Origin: Asticcacaulis solisilvae
GTDB taxonomy: Bacteria; Pseudomonadota; Alphaproteobacteria; Caulobacterales; Caulobacteraceae
Reading direction: 5' to 3'
DNA: 64,000 nucleotides
NCBI RefSeq assembly: GCF_017875235.1
Contig: NZ_JAGGMI010000001.1
Location: 496,001-560,000, forward strand
Shown: one piece after another, positions 9,271 through 17,558 of the stretch
Layout of the letters: the number at the start of each line of letters is the position of its first letter
Position numbering within the stretch: position 1 is the stretch's first letter
Translations under genes and position numbers: made by a program
Notes under the pieces: generated by a model
What the model was told of the DNA's origin: nothing
Database searches by the model: none
The model's input: the letters and a program-made list of their open reading frames with translations, nothing else

Positions 9271-9879
9271 ATGAATTTCGCCTATGACGCCCAGCAACTG
9301 GGCCAGTTCGACATCGCCGCGTTAAAATCGGCCGTCGCCGCGCTGGGTGACGATGCGTGGAATGCCGACGGCAGCCGGCAAAAGGCGTTTAATGCCCACG
9401 CCAGCACCCAGACGATCAAGCTGATCGCCGACTCTGATTTCCGCCACACCGACCCGACGCATCACGCGGCCTTTGCCGTCTTCCAGCCGATGCTTGAGCC
9501 GGTCATGGCGCATATCCGTCAGTTCTATCTCCAGACCCTTCGCCAGCGCCGCGTCGCCGAGCAGCACGGCCCCGGCTACTTCATCCGCGCCATCCTGACC
9601 CGGCTGCCCGCCGGGGCTGAGATCAAGCCGCACATCGACGAGGGCGAGTCGCTCAAGCGCTGCCACAGGATTCACCTGCCCGTCATCTCCAATCCGTACA
9701 GCCTGTTTTGCGTCGGCCAGTTGCGGTTCCACATGCCCGAAGGCCAGTTGTGGGAGATCAACAACCGCCGTACCCATTCCGTCCGCAATGACGGGACGGA
9801 AGGCCGCGTCCACCTGATACTTGACTATGTCCAGCCTGGAGAGACGGTTTTCGATCTCGACGGCCCCATCACCGCCTGA
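9271..9879 (+). CDS. Aspartyl/asparaginyl beta-hydroxylase-type dioxygenase
   Basis: Cytoplasmic Fe(II)/2-oxoglutarate oxygenase of 202 residues. The double-stranded beta-helix carries the metal ligands HID in IKPHIDEGESLKRCHRIHLP (about 118-137) and a distal His in INNRRTHSVRNDG (about 163-175), followed by an Arg for 2-oxoglutarate. This is the Asp_Arg_Hydrox pattern, whose members hydroxylate Asp/Asn side chains in proteins or free amino acids. It lies nine bases before a SecB-like gene and is in one operon with a flavin halogenase. A proteinaceous substrate is therefore plausible but unproven. The start ATG lacks a strong ribosome site. Confidence 0.8.
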   Translation: MNFAYDAQQLGQFDIAALKSAVAALGDDAWNADGSRQKAFNAHASTQTIKLIADSDFRHTDPTHHAAFAVFQPMLEPVMAHIRQFYLQTLRQRRVAEQHGPGYFIRAILTRLPAGAEIKPHIDEGESLKRCHRIHLPVISNPYSLFCVGQLRFHMPEGQLWEINNRRTHSVRNDGTEGRVHLILDYVQPGETVFDLDGPITA

Positions 9880-9888
9880 GGTTTCATC

Positions 9889-10290
9889 GTGCCCAGACCC
9901 TTTCACATCCGCCAGATCTATCTGAAGGACCTGTCCTTTCAGGCGCCATCGGGCGCCGCCATCTTCACCCAGGAATGGCAGCCCCAGATCAAGGTCGACA
10001 TGAAGACCCAGCACGAGGCCATTCCGGGCAACCTGACCGAGGTCGTCCTGACGATGTCGATCATCGCCACCAGCGCCGGCCGCACGGCCTTCATGATCGA
10101 GGCCATCCAGGCGGGCATCTTCCAGATCGCCGAAACGTCCGGGCCGGCCTATGACCGGATCGTCGGCGCCCTGTGCCCTGAGGTTCTGCTGCCCTATGCC
10201 CGCGAAGCCATCGACAATGTCCTGATGAAGGGCCGCTTCCCGCCGCTGATCATCGACCCGATCGATTTCGAAGCCCAGCTGGGGCGGTAA
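9889..10290 (+). CDS. SecB-like export chaperone
   Basis: A 133-residue SecB homologue, close to the usual SecB length. Recognisable segments are IYLKDLSFQAP at the N-terminus, WQPQIKVDM near 30-38, the long strand LTEVVLTMSIIATSAGRTAF, and the C-terminal CPEVLLPYAREAIDNVLMKG followed by FPPLIIDPIDFEA. SecB tetramers keep preproteins unfolded and hand them to SecA. Housekeeping secB normally lies in other contexts, so this is probably a specialised paralogue serving the proteins encoded around it. The start is GTG with GAGG seven bases upstream, overlapping the dioxygenase stop (TGAGG). It is nine bases after the dioxygenase and three before the halogenase, so the three are tightly coupled. 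Confidence 0.85.
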   Translation: MPRPFHIRQIYLKDLSFQAPSGAAIFTQEWQPQIKVDMKTQHEAIPGNLTEVVLTMSIIATSAGRTAFMIEAIQAGIFQIAETSGPAYDRIVGALCPEVLLPYAREAIDNVLMKGRFPPLIIDPIDFEAQLGR

Positions 10291-10293
10291 TTC

Positions 10294-11799
10294 ATGCTGC
10301 CGGGGCATGAGGGACCGAAGCTGAAGGTCGTGATCGTCGGCGGCGGCACCGCCGGCTGGATGGCGGCTGCGCTGCTGTCGCAGACATTCAAGGGCAAGCT
10401 GGTCGACGTGACTTTGGTCGAATCCGACGCGATCGGCACGATCGGCGTCGGCGAAGCGACCATCCCCGCCATCCGGCGCTTCAACCGTCTGCTGGAGGTG
10501 CACGAACGCGACTTCATCGCCGCCACCCAGGCGACATTCAAGCTGGGGATCGAGTTCGTCAACTGGGGCAAGGTCGGGACAAGCTACATCCACCCCTTCG
10601 GCAATATCGGCAAGCCGATCGGCCGCACAGGCTTCGAACACTATCTGACGCGCCGGCGCCTGGAAGGGCACACCGAAAACTTCGAGACCTATTCGCTGAA
10701 TGCCATGGCGGCCAGGGCCGACCGGTTCAATATCCCGCCGCGCGACGGCTCACTGCTGTCCGAGCTGGCCTATGCCTATCATTTCGACGCCGGGCTATAC
10801 GCCGCCTTTTTGCGTCGTTACGCCGAAGCGCGCGGCGTCCGCCGGGTGGAAGGCAAGATCGGCCACGTCGGACAAGACGCGGATAGCGGCCATGTCACCA
10901 GCCTGCATCTGGAGGACGGCCAGACGGTCGATGGCGAATTCTTCATCGACTGTTCCGGCCTGTCAGGCCTGCTGATCGAAAAGACGCTGGGCAGCGGTTA
11001 CGAGGACTGGAGCCACTGGCTGCCCTGCGACCGCGCTGGCTTTGTCCCCAGCGAAAGCGCCCCATCGATAACGCCCTATACGCGCTCGACCGCCCATTCG
11101 GCCGGCTGGCAGTGGCGCATTCCGCTCCAGCACCGCATCGGCAATGGCCATGTCTTTTCATCAGGTTTCATGGGCGACGATGAGGCTGGAGACCTGCTTC
11201 TTGAGACGCTCGACCAAAAGCCGCTGGCCGAGCCGAAGTTCCTGCGCTTCCAGACGGGCCGCCGCAAGCTGAGCTGGAACCGGAATGTCGTGGCGATTGG
11301 CCTGTCGTCGGGATTTCTCGAACCGCTGGAATCGACCAGCATCCACCTGATCCATTCCGGCCTCGTCAAACTGCTGGATTACTGGCCCGACCGGACCTTC
11401 AATCCGCTGCTGAGCGCGCAGTACAATCGCGTGATGGAGACCCAGTACCAGTCTATCCGCGACTTCATCATCTTGCATTACAAGGCGACGGATCGCGAAG
11501 ATTCCGCCTTCTGGAAGTACTGCAGGTTCATGGATGTGCCGGACAGCCTGGCCTGCAAGATGGACCATTTCCGCAGCAGTTCGCGTATCGTCCTTGCGCC
11601 CGGCGAGTTGTTCCAGCCGGCGAGCTGGTTAGCCGTCCTGATCGGCCAGAATGTCCTGCCGACAGGATATGACCCCTTGTCCGACATCCACGAAACGGCC
11701 GCCGTCGATGACACTCTACGAAGGCTGGCGGCCGCCATCCGGCACGCCGTGGACACGATGCCGACGCACCGTCAGGTCCTTGAGAGTCTCCGTTATTAG
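10294..11799 (+). CDS. Flavin-dependent tryptophan-halogenase-like protein
   Basis: FADH2-dependent halogenase fold, 501 residues, cytoplasmic. It shows the FAD fingerprint VIVGGGTAGWMAA near 11-23, the conserved lysine in ATFKLGIEF near residue 82 (equivalent to PrnA Lys79), the halogenase signature GWQWRIP near 271-277, and the glutamate in SGFLEPLEST near 345. All residues known to be needed for HOCl-type halogenation in PrnA/RebH are therefore present, so it may be active. Family knowledge: many such genes sit near TonB receptors and SapC in Xanthomonas and Caulobacter, and their natural substrates are unclear. Here the partners are a SecB-like chaperone and a hydroxylase instead. It starts three bases after the SecB-like stop. 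Confidence 0.9.
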   Translation: MLPGHEGPKLKVVIVGGGTAGWMAAALLSQTFKGKLVDVTLVESDAIGTIGVGEATIPAIRRFNRLLEVHERDFIAATQATFKLGIEFVNWGKVGTSYIHPFGNIGKPIGRTGFEHYLTRRRLEGHTENFETYSLNAMAARADRFNIPPRDGSLLSELAYAYHFDAGLYAAFLRRYAEARGVRRVEGKIGHVGQDADSGHVTSLHLEDGQTVDGEFFIDCSGLSGLLIEKTLGSGYEDWSHWLPCDRAGFVPSESAPSITPYTRSTAHSAGWQWRIPLQHRIGNGHVFSSGFMGDDEAGDLLLETLDQKPLAEPKFLRFQTGRRKLSWNRNVVAIGLSSGFLEPLESTSIHLIHSGLVKLLDYWPDRTFNPLLSAQYNRVMETQYQSIRDFIILHYKATDREDSAFWKYCRFMDVPDSLACKMDHFRSSSRIVLAPGELFQPASWLAVLIGQNVLPTGYDPLSDIHETAAVDDTLRRLAAAIRHAVDTMPTHRQVLESLRY

Positions 11800-11814
11800 T
11801 TTATCGGCTTGCGT

Positions 11815-11850
11815 CCAATTGGTATTAAAAATATAGAAGTGGTTATAACC
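11815..11850. promoter_or_regulatory. Palindromes upstream of GH84 gene
   Basis: Two perfect palindromes, CCAATTGG (11815-11822) and GGTTATAACC (11841-11850), lie in the 76-bp gap before the GH84 start. They may be operator sites, for instance for a GntR-type regulator; this is inference from symmetry only. Confidence 0.3.
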
Positions 11851-11875
11851 TTTACAACGGACAATGAGGCCCTTC

Positions 11876-13816
11876 ATGCGCGCATCCCCGGTAATCTGTG
11901 GCCTCCTGACGCTGTTGTCGTGCGCCGCTGTGTCGCTTGCGGCGCCCGCCGGCGCCGGGACATTGCCCGCCATCTTTCCCACGCCCGTGGCCGCGAAACT
12001 GACCGGCAAGGATCTGGCGCTCGGCAAGACCGTCGTGCTTGTCCAGGCCGGCAAGCCCGACATCGGAACCGAAGCGCTGATACGCCAGATATTGACCCGG
12101 GCGGGCGTCGAGCACTTTCGGACCGCCAACCGCCTGCCGGTGTCGCTTGACGCAACCTACGTTGTGCTCGGTGCCGGCGATACGCCGGTGCTGGCCAGCG
12201 CCCTGGCCCGCGCCCAGGCAGTCGCGCCGGCACAGGACGAGGGTTATGTGCTCGCCACCGCGGCCGTCGATAGCGGCGCGCTGATCGTACTGGCCGGAAA
12301 GGACCCTGACGGCGTCTTTTATGCCGCCCAGACCCTGCGCCAGATCGTCGGCGACGGCGCCCTGCCCGCCATCACGGTCGCCGACCACCCGGCCATGCCG
12401 GTGCGCGGCACGATCGAAGGCTTCTATGGCAAGCCATGGTCGATGACCGAACGCGCCGACCACATCACCTTCCTGGCCGGTATGAAGGCCAACACCTACA
12501 TCTACAGCCCGAAGGACGAGGTCTTCGCGCGCGACAAATGGCGCGAGGACTATCCCGCCGAAACATTGAAAGGCTTGGGCGGCTTGGTCGAGATCGCCAA
12601 TCGCCACCACGTCAATTTCGTCTATGCCCTCTCGCCGGGGCCGACCATCTGCTATTCGGACCCGGCCGACCTCGAAGCCATCCGCCGCAAGTTCAGGACC
12701 CTGCGCGGCATCGGCGTGCGCGGTTTCTACGTCGCGCTCGACGATATCGAGTACACCAAGTGGAACTGCGCGGGTGACGAGGCCGCCTTCGGCGCGCCCA
12801 GCGAAAAGGCTGCGGCCAGCGCCCAGGCGAAGCTGCTCAACGCAGTCCAGGCCGATCTGGTTGCCGCCAATGACCGCGGCTCGCTGATGATGGTGCCGAC
12901 GGAATATTACAACACCACCGAAAGCCCGTACAAGGCGACCTTGCGCGCTGAGCTCGACCCACGCGTCGCCGTGCAGTGGACGGGCACCGACGTCGTGCCG
13001 CCGTCGATCTCGGTCAAGGACGCGGCCAATGCAACCAAGGCGTTCGGCCGCAAGACGCTGCTGTGGGACAATTATCCGGTCAACGACTACAAGGAATCGG
13101 CTGGCCGCCTGCTGCTGGCGCCCTATGACCGCCGCGAGGGCGGCCTGTCGGCGGAACTGAGCGGCATCGTCTCCAATCCGATGAACCAGGAGGCTGCCAG
13201 CCGGCCAGCCGTCATGGGCCTGGTCGCCTTTGCATGGAACGACAAGGACTACAACGCCGAACGTACCTGGAACGCCTCGGCGCGGTATCTGGCGGGCGGC
13301 GATCCCCGGGTGACGGCGGCGCTGCTCACCTTCTTCGACACCCAGCATCTGGCTCCGACCTTCGGCACGCATCCCTGGCAGGCCCAGGCCCCGCGTCTGA
13401 AAGCGCTGATCGACCACACCCGCGACGCGCTGGCGGTCGGGGCCGCGGCTGAGCGCGACGAAGCGCTGGCAAGGCTCGCGGCTGAGGCCGACGATCTGGC
13501 GGCTGCGCCCGACCTGATCCGAGCGGGCGTGGTCGTCCCGGGCTTTGCCGCCGAAGCCAAACCCTGGCTCGACGCGACCGAGCTGTGGGGACGCGCCCTC
13601 GCCCTGACGGTCAGCGGCCTGCGCGCAGCCCTGGATGACAGTGACGCCACCGCAACCCGTCTCTTTGCCGAGGCCGAGACCCTGGCCCGGCGCGCCGAAG
13701 CCATAAATTCGATCCCGGGCGCCGTCCGGGTCGACGGGCCGGTCAAGGTCGCCGATGGCGTCCTCGATACCTTCATCCGTGAAGCGCCGTCCCTGGTCTA
13801 CGTCCGGCAGCCTTGA
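11876..13816 (+). CDS. GH84 beta-N-acetylglucosaminidase
   Basis: Exported hexosaminidase of the NagJ/O-GlcNAcase family, 646 residues. It has a signal peptide ending about residue 24 (SLAAPAGAG), the N-terminal GH20b-like domain, and a GH84 barrel with GTIEGFYGKPWSM near 179-191 and TYIYSPKDE. The paired catalytic aspartates are in FYVALDDIEYTKWNC near 284-298. The C-terminal portion is helical and Ala-rich. ATG 11876 is preferred because GAGG precedes it by six bases; an in-frame ATG at 11864 adds four residues and has no clear site. It follows the halogenase operon after 76 bp with its own palindromic upstream region. With the fucosidase and beta-mannosidase at the left edge it suggests attack on N-acetylglucosamine-containing glycans. 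Confidence 0.92.
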   Translation: MRASPVICGLLTLLSCAAVSLAAPAGAGTLPAIFPTPVAAKLTGKDLALGKTVVLVQAGKPDIGTEALIRQILTRAGVEHFRTANRLPVSLDATYVVLGAGDTPVLASALARAQAVAPAQDEGYVLATAAVDSGALIVLAGKDPDGVFYAAQTLRQIVGDGALPAITVADHPAMPVRGTIEGFYGKPWSMTERADHITFLAGMKANTYIYSPKDEVFARDKWREDYPAETLKGLGGLVEIANRHHVNFVYALSPGPTICYSDPADLEAIRRKFRTLRGIGVRGFYVALDDIEYTKWNCAGDEAAFGAPSEKAAASAQAKLLNAVQADLVAANDRGSLMMVPTEYYNTTESPYKATLRAELDPRVAVQWTGTDVVPPSISVKDAANATKAFGRKTLLWDNYPVNDYKESAGRLLLAPYDRREGGLSAELSGIVSNPMNQEAASRPAVMGLVAFAWNDKDYNAERTWNASARYLAGGDPRVTAALLTFFDTQHLAPTFGTHPWQAQAPRLKALIDHTRDALAVGAAAERDEALARLAAEADDLAAAPDLIRAGVVVPGFAAEAKPWLDATELWGRALALTVSGLRAALDDSDATATRLFAEAETLARRAEAINSIPGAVRVDGPVKVADGVLDTFIREAPSLVYVRQP

Positions 13817-13825
13817 TTCTTATTT

Positions 13826-14623
13826 CTAACCGAGCGGGGCCGCGGCGATCACCGCGCCCCTGTAGGTGGCGGCGATGAAGTCGCGCGCCTTCTGTGAGGT
13901 CAGGGCGGCCGCCAGCGCCTTGATGCGCGGATCGTCCTTATTGTCCGGACGCGCCACCAGATAGTTGAGGTACGGGCTATCCGGACCTTCGATGATCAGC
14001 GCGTCCGATTGTGGGTTGAGCTTGGCGTCGAGCGCGTAATTGGTGTTGATCAGGGCCAGGTCGACCTCAGGCAGCACGCGCGGCAGGGACGGCGATTCCA
14101 GTTCCTTGAAGACGAAGCGCTTGGCATTGGCGGCGATGTCCTTGGGCGTCGCGGCGATATTGTTCGGATCCTTCAAGGTAATCAGGCCGTTCTTGTGCAG
14201 CAGGATCAGGGCGCGACCGGTATTGGTCGGATCGTTCGGCAGGGCAATGACCGCGCCGTTCTTCAATTCGGCAATGGTCTTGACCTTCTTCGAATAGGCG
14301 CCAAACGGTTCGACATGGACGCCGGCGACCGTCACCAGCTTCGTGCCGCGCTCTTTATTGAAAGCTTCGAGATAAGGCAGGGTCTGGAAATAGTTGGCGT
14401 CGATCAGCTTCTGGTCGACCTGCAGGTTCGGCTGGACGTAGTCGTTAAAGATCTTCACCTGAAGATCGATGCCCTGCGCCTTCAGGTCCGGTGTGATGGC
14501 CTTCAGGATCTCGGCGTGCGGCACGGCGGTGGCCGCGACCGTCAGCACGTTACCCTTGGTTTCGGGCTTGGCGCAGGCGGTGACCGCCAGGGCGGACAGC
14601 AGGAAGAGACGGCGTGAGGTCAT
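13826..14623 (-). CDS. metQ: Methionine ABC transporter, substrate-binding lipoprotein
   Basis: NlpA/MetQ-type periplasmic binding lipoprotein, 265 residues. The leader has an Arg pair and a lipobox (LAVTAC, Cys near 17). Family strings include VAATAVPHAEILKAI, DYVQPNLQVDQKLIDANYFQTLPYL (split here for length: DYVQPNL and DANYFQTLPYL), IALPNDPTNTGRAL near 127-140 and LINTNYALDA. It delivers D- or L-methionine to the MetI/MetN complex in the inner membrane. It is the last gene of metN-metI-metQ, ten bases after metI. Its stop lies nine bases from that of the convergent GH84 gene. Specificity for methionine is by family; related NlpA proteins bind other compounds. Confidence 0.9.
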   Translation of the reverse strand: MTSRRLFLLSALAVTACAKPETKGNVLTVAATAVPHAEILKAITPDLKAQGIDLQVKIFNDYVQPNLQVDQKLIDANYFQTLPYLEAFNKERGTKLVTVAGVHVEPFGAYSKKVKTIAELKNGAVIALPNDPTNTGRALILLHKNGLITLKDPNNIAATPKDIAANAKRFVFKELESPSLPRVLPEVDLALINTNYALDAKLNPQSDALIIEGPDSPYLNYLVARPDNKDDPRIKALAAALTSQKARDFIAATYRGAVIAAAPLG

Positions 14624-14632
14624 ACGACCCTC

Positions 14633-15304
14633 CTATCGTTTGTGAAACCGCGCCACCAGCGCGTCGCCGCCCATCTGCAGCGCCTGAACAAGAATGACGA
14701 TCAAGGCCACGGTGACGACCATGACGTCGGTCTGGAATCTTTGATAGCCATAGCGCACGGCCAGGTCACCCAGGCCCCCGGCGCCGACCACGCCGGCCAT
14801 GGCCGTGTAGGACACGAGGGCGATAGCGGTCACCGTCACGGCCGCGATCAGGCCCGGCATGGCCTCGGGCAAAAGCGCCTTGAGGACGATCTGGCGGTTG
14901 CTGGCGCCCAGTGCCTGGGTCGCCTCGATGACCGAACGGTCGACTTCGCGCAAGGCGGTTTCGACCAGCCGCGCGAAGAAGGGCGCCGCCCCCAGGACCA
15001 GGGGCGGAATGGCGCCGCGCACGCCCAGCGACGTGCCGACGAGCGCCAGTGTCACCGGGATCAGCAGGATGAACAGGATGACGAACGGGATCGACCTCAG
15101 CACGTTCACGACCAGGCTGAGCAGGCCATAAAGCACGCGGTTGGGCGACAGGCCGCGCGGCGATGTTACGAACAGCCAGACGCCGAGCGGCAGGCCCAGG
15201 GCGACGCTGAACAGCAGCGAACCGAAGAGCATGGCCACGGTTTCCCAGCTGGCCAGGGCGATTTCGACGCCGTCGATGTTCTGGAAGAAATCCGCTGTGT
15301 TCAT
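14633..15304 (-). CDS. metI: Methionine ABC transporter permease
   Basis: Inner-membrane permease of 223 residues with five or six hydrophobic helices. It carries the ABC permease EAA-type loop (VIEATQALGASNRQIVLKALLPEAMPG split as VIEATQALGASN and LLPEAMPGLIAA, about 140-165), which docks on MetN. Its start overlaps the metN stop by four bases (ATGA at 15301-15304), a sign of translational coupling. Length and order match MetI of other proteobacteria. Confidence 0.92.
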   Translation of the reverse strand: MNTADFFQNIDGVEIALASWETVAMLFGSLLFSVALGLPLGVWLFVTSPRGLSPNRVLYGLLSLVVNVLRSIPFVILFILLIPVTLALVGTSLGVRGAIPPLVLGAAPFFARLVETALREVDRSVIEATQALGASNRQIVLKALLPEAMPGLIAAVTVTAIALVSYTAMAGVVGAGGLGDLAVRYGYQRFQTDVMVVTVALIVILVQALQMGGDALVARFHKR

Positions 15305-16317
15305 GCGATTGTCTCCACGCTTACGCCACGCGCCGCCAGCCGCTCCAGCGCCGCGGCCCGCCCCGGCCCTTCCAGCTCGACGACCAGCTGGCCATAGGGC
15401 GTGTCTTTCAGCGCCGACACCTGGCCAGCGACGATGCTGAAGCGAACGTCCAGCCCTTGTGTGGCCGCGCTCAAGGCATCGCTGGTGACGATGTCGCCGA
15501 AATAGGTCAGGCGCAGGCGCGGTTGTGCGCCGGCCGATGGCGGGATGTTAGGGATCAACGGCGCGATCAAGGCCTTCGCCGCCTCGCTTTGCGGACGGAA
15601 CAGGACCTGTGACACCGGCCCCGCCTCGACCAGGCGGCCGTGATCGAGCACCGCGACGCGGTCACAGATCCGGCGCACCACGTCCATCTCGTGCGTTACA
15701 AGGACGACGGTCAGCTTCAGGTCGCGGTTGAGCTCCGCCAGCAGGTCGAGCACGCCCTGCGTCGCCTCCGGATCGAGCGCGCTGGTCGGCTCGTCGCACA
15801 ACAGGATGTCGGGTGAATTGGCGAGCGCCCGGGCAATAGCGACGCGCTGCTTCTGGCCGCCGGACAACTGGGCCGGATATTTGTGCGCATGATCGCTGAG
15901 ACCCACGCGCGCCAGCAGGTCGTCGACGCGAGCATGGTCAGCGACGTCGAGCCTTGGCTTGGCCAGTTGCAAGGCGAACAACACATTCTGCCGGGCGGTC
16001 TTGGACGACAAGAGGCCGAATTGCTGAAAGATCATGCCCAGCTTGTGGCGCAGGTCCGACAGCTGGCGCGCGTTCAGCCCGGCAAGATCCTGGCCGCCGA
16101 CCCGCACGCGGCCCGAAGTCGGGCGCTCCAGCCGGTTGATCAGCCGCACCAGGGTCGACTTGCCGGAACCAGAGGCGCCGACGATGCCGAACACCTCGCC
16201 CGGCACGATGTCCAGGGTGACGTCGCTCAGCGCCGCCTGCGCGCGGCCAGAGGCGTTGAACTGCTTACCAACGTGGTCGAACGAAATGGCGGACAAGGTC
16301 GATCCAATAGAAACCAT
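15301..16317 (-). CDS. metN: Methionine ABC transporter ATP-binding protein
   Basis: ABC ATPase of 338 residues driving methionine uptake. Walker A is GASGSGKST near 47-55, the Q-loop is [10 protein letters not shown], the signature is [15 protein letters not shown] near 150-164, and Walker B is [12 protein letters not shown] followed by the switch His in VTHEMD. The C-terminal 90 residues match the NIL domain that binds methionine and inhibits transport (feedback regulation). First gene of metNIQ. The ATG at 16317 has only a poorly spaced AGGGG; a TTG seven codons in has a better-placed GGA, so the exact start is uncertain. No SAM riboswitch could be recognised in the leader. Confidence 0.93.
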   Translation of the reverse strand: MVSIGSTLSAISFDHVGKQFNASGRAQAALSDVTLDIVPGEVFGIVGASGSGKSTLVRLINRLERPTSGRVRVGGQDLAGLNARQLSDLRHKLGMIFQQFGLLSSKTARQNVLFALQLAKPRLDVADHARVDDLLARVGLSDHAHKYPAQLSGGQKQRVAIARALANSPDILLCDEPTSALDPEATQGVLDLLAELNRDLKLTVVLVTHEMDVVRRICDRVAVLDHGRLVEAGPVSQVLFRPQSEAAKALIAPLIPNIPPSAGAQPRLRLTYFGDIVTSDALSAATQGLDVRFSIVAGQVSALKDTPYGQLVVELEGPGRAAALERLAARGVSVETIA

Positions 16318-16459
16318 CCCCTGCGCATAGCCCGTGCCGCGCCGTCCCGCAACACCTGTCGCATAAATTCAAATAAAAGCGGTCGGCTTTTCGCGGCAGA
16401 TGACGGGCCTCCGCTCAGCCAATGAAGCCATTCTATAGGGATGATTGGATATTTCTGAC

Positions 16460-16488
16460 TTGTGCTAAATCAACACAAATTTTATAGG
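16460..16488 (+). promoter_or_regulatory. Candidate promoter of orphan RNA
   Basis: TTGTGC (16460-16465), 17-bp spacer, TATAGG (16483-16488) on the plus strand, facing a terminator 60 bp downstream and with no gene in between. Confidence 0.35.
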
Positions 16489-16577
16489 AATTATGAAGCT
16501 TCATGGCTTTCTTCCCGTTGCCTCATCCCAGAGGTTGTGACTGACCGCCGTCGATCCCCCGACGGCGGTCTTTTTTT
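16489..16577 (+). ncRNA. Candidate small RNA ended by intrinsic terminator
   Basis: About 90 nt lie between a promoter-like sequence (16460-16488) and a strong plus-strand terminator (16543-16577). Both flanking genes (metN and the glutathione transferase) are on the minus strand, so the terminator has no coding gene to serve. The segment contains a 12-bp perfect palindrome ATGAAGCTTCAT (16493-16504) and a small hairpin CCTC-ATCCCA-GAGG with a C-rich, anti-Shine-Dalgarno-like loop strand. No known RNA family was recognised. Could also be a regulatory leader antisense to the transferase 3' end. Confidence 0.4.
16543..16577 (+). terminator. Intrinsic terminator, plus strand
   Basis: GACCGCCGTC (16543-16552) pairs perfectly with GACGGCGGTC (16561-16570) across an 8-base loop and is followed by seven T residues (16571-16577). 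No T run follows on the minus strand. Confidence 0.75.
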
Positions 16578-16583
16578 CGCACG

Positions 16584-17456
16584 TTATCCGGCAGCAGGCG
16601 CCAGCAGACGATCGAAATCGCTGGCGTCGTGGCGCTCGGCCAGGCCATCGGCGGCGCGGTTGACCAGACGCCCACGCTTTACGCCGGTCCGGGCTTCGAG
16701 TTGATCCATCCAGCGGCGGATATTGGCATAGTCGCCGGCCGACAGGAACTCAGCCGCCGAATAGGCGTTGTTCACGATGCCGCCGTACCAGGGATAGATG
16801 GCCATGTCGGCAATGGTGTAGTCGTCACCGGCAACGAATTCCGTCTTGCCGAGCTGGGTATCCAGCACATGCAGCTGGCGCTTGGTTTCCATAGCGTAGC
16901 GGTTGATCGCATATTCGATCTTGAACGGCGCATAGGCGTAGAAATGCCCGAAGCCGCCGCCGACAAACGGTGCCGAGCCCATCTGCCACATCAGCCAGTT
17001 CATGGTCTCCGCGCGCTTGTAGTGCTCGGTCGGCAGGAAGGCGCCGAACTTTTCAGCGAGATAGAAAAGGATCGAACCGCTTTCGAACAACCGGGTTTGC
17101 GGATCGGTCGAACGGTCGAGCATGGCCGGGATCTTGGAGTTCGGATTGACCGACACGAAGCCCGAGCCGAACTGGTCGCCGTCGCCGATCTTGATCAGCC
17201 AGGCATCGTATTCAGCCCCGGAATAACCTGCCGCCAGCAATTCCTCGAGCAGGATAGTGACCTTGATGCCGTTGGGCGTCCCCATCGAATAGAGTTGCAG
17301 CGGATGCTTGCCGACCGGCAGGTCCTTGTCGGACGTCGCACCGGAAATCGGCCGGTTGATATTGGCGAACTGGCCGCCATTGCCCTTGTCCCACTGCCAG
17401 ACGCTGGGCGGCACATAGCCGGCGGGTTGATTGTTGGCGGGATCGCTGTCGGCCAT
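16584..17456 (-). CDS. yghU: Glutathione S-transferase family protein, YghU-type
   Basis: Cytoplasmic GSH-dependent disulfide-bond reductase of the Nu class, 290 residues, as in E. coli YghU. Landmarks are the N-terminal extension (YVPPSVWQWDKGNGG), the thioredoxin-fold entry HPLQLYSMGTPNGIKVTILLEE with the Thr-Pro-Asn motif that contacts glutathione, and NPNSKIPAMLD. FESGSILFYLAEKFG binds the gamma-glutamyl end. The helical C-terminal domain contains YTIADMAIYPWYGG. ATG 17456 is used because GGAG lies eight bases before it; an ATG eight codons upstream lacks one. Monocistronic and unrelated to its glycan neighbours. Confidence 0.9.
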   Translation of the reverse strand: MADSDPANNQPAGYVPPSVWQWDKGNGGQFANINRPISGATSDKDLPVGKHPLQLYSMGTPNGIKVTILLEELLAAGYSGAEYDAWLIKIGDGDQFGSGFVSVNPNSKIPAMLDRSTDPQTRLFESGSILFYLAEKFGAFLPTEHYKRAETMNWLMWQMGSAPFVGGGFGHFYAYAPFKIEYAINRYAMETKRQLHVLDTQLGKTEFVAGDDYTIADMAIYPWYGGIVNNAYSAAEFLSAGDYANIRRWMDQLEARTGVKRGRLVNRAADGLAERHDASDFDRLLAPAAG

Positions 17457-17558
17457 GACGTGTTCTCCAATATGTAACATGTGGAAGCACAGATATGGTC
17501 ACGCGCCGCCCACCAGCAAGGTTAGCCAAGCGGGCACCAGCGCATTTTTTCCGTTACT

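Noticed and set aside
9322-10671. Minus-strand open frame of about 450 codons across the dioxygenase, SecB-like and halogenase genes
   Set aside because: It crosses three well-supported plus-strand genes and has low-complexity composition.
16318-16460. SAM riboswitch before metN
   Set aside because: Looked for SAM-I and SAM-II cores on the minus strand; no matching conserved segments were seen, only a weak AAAAGC/GCTTTT hairpin.
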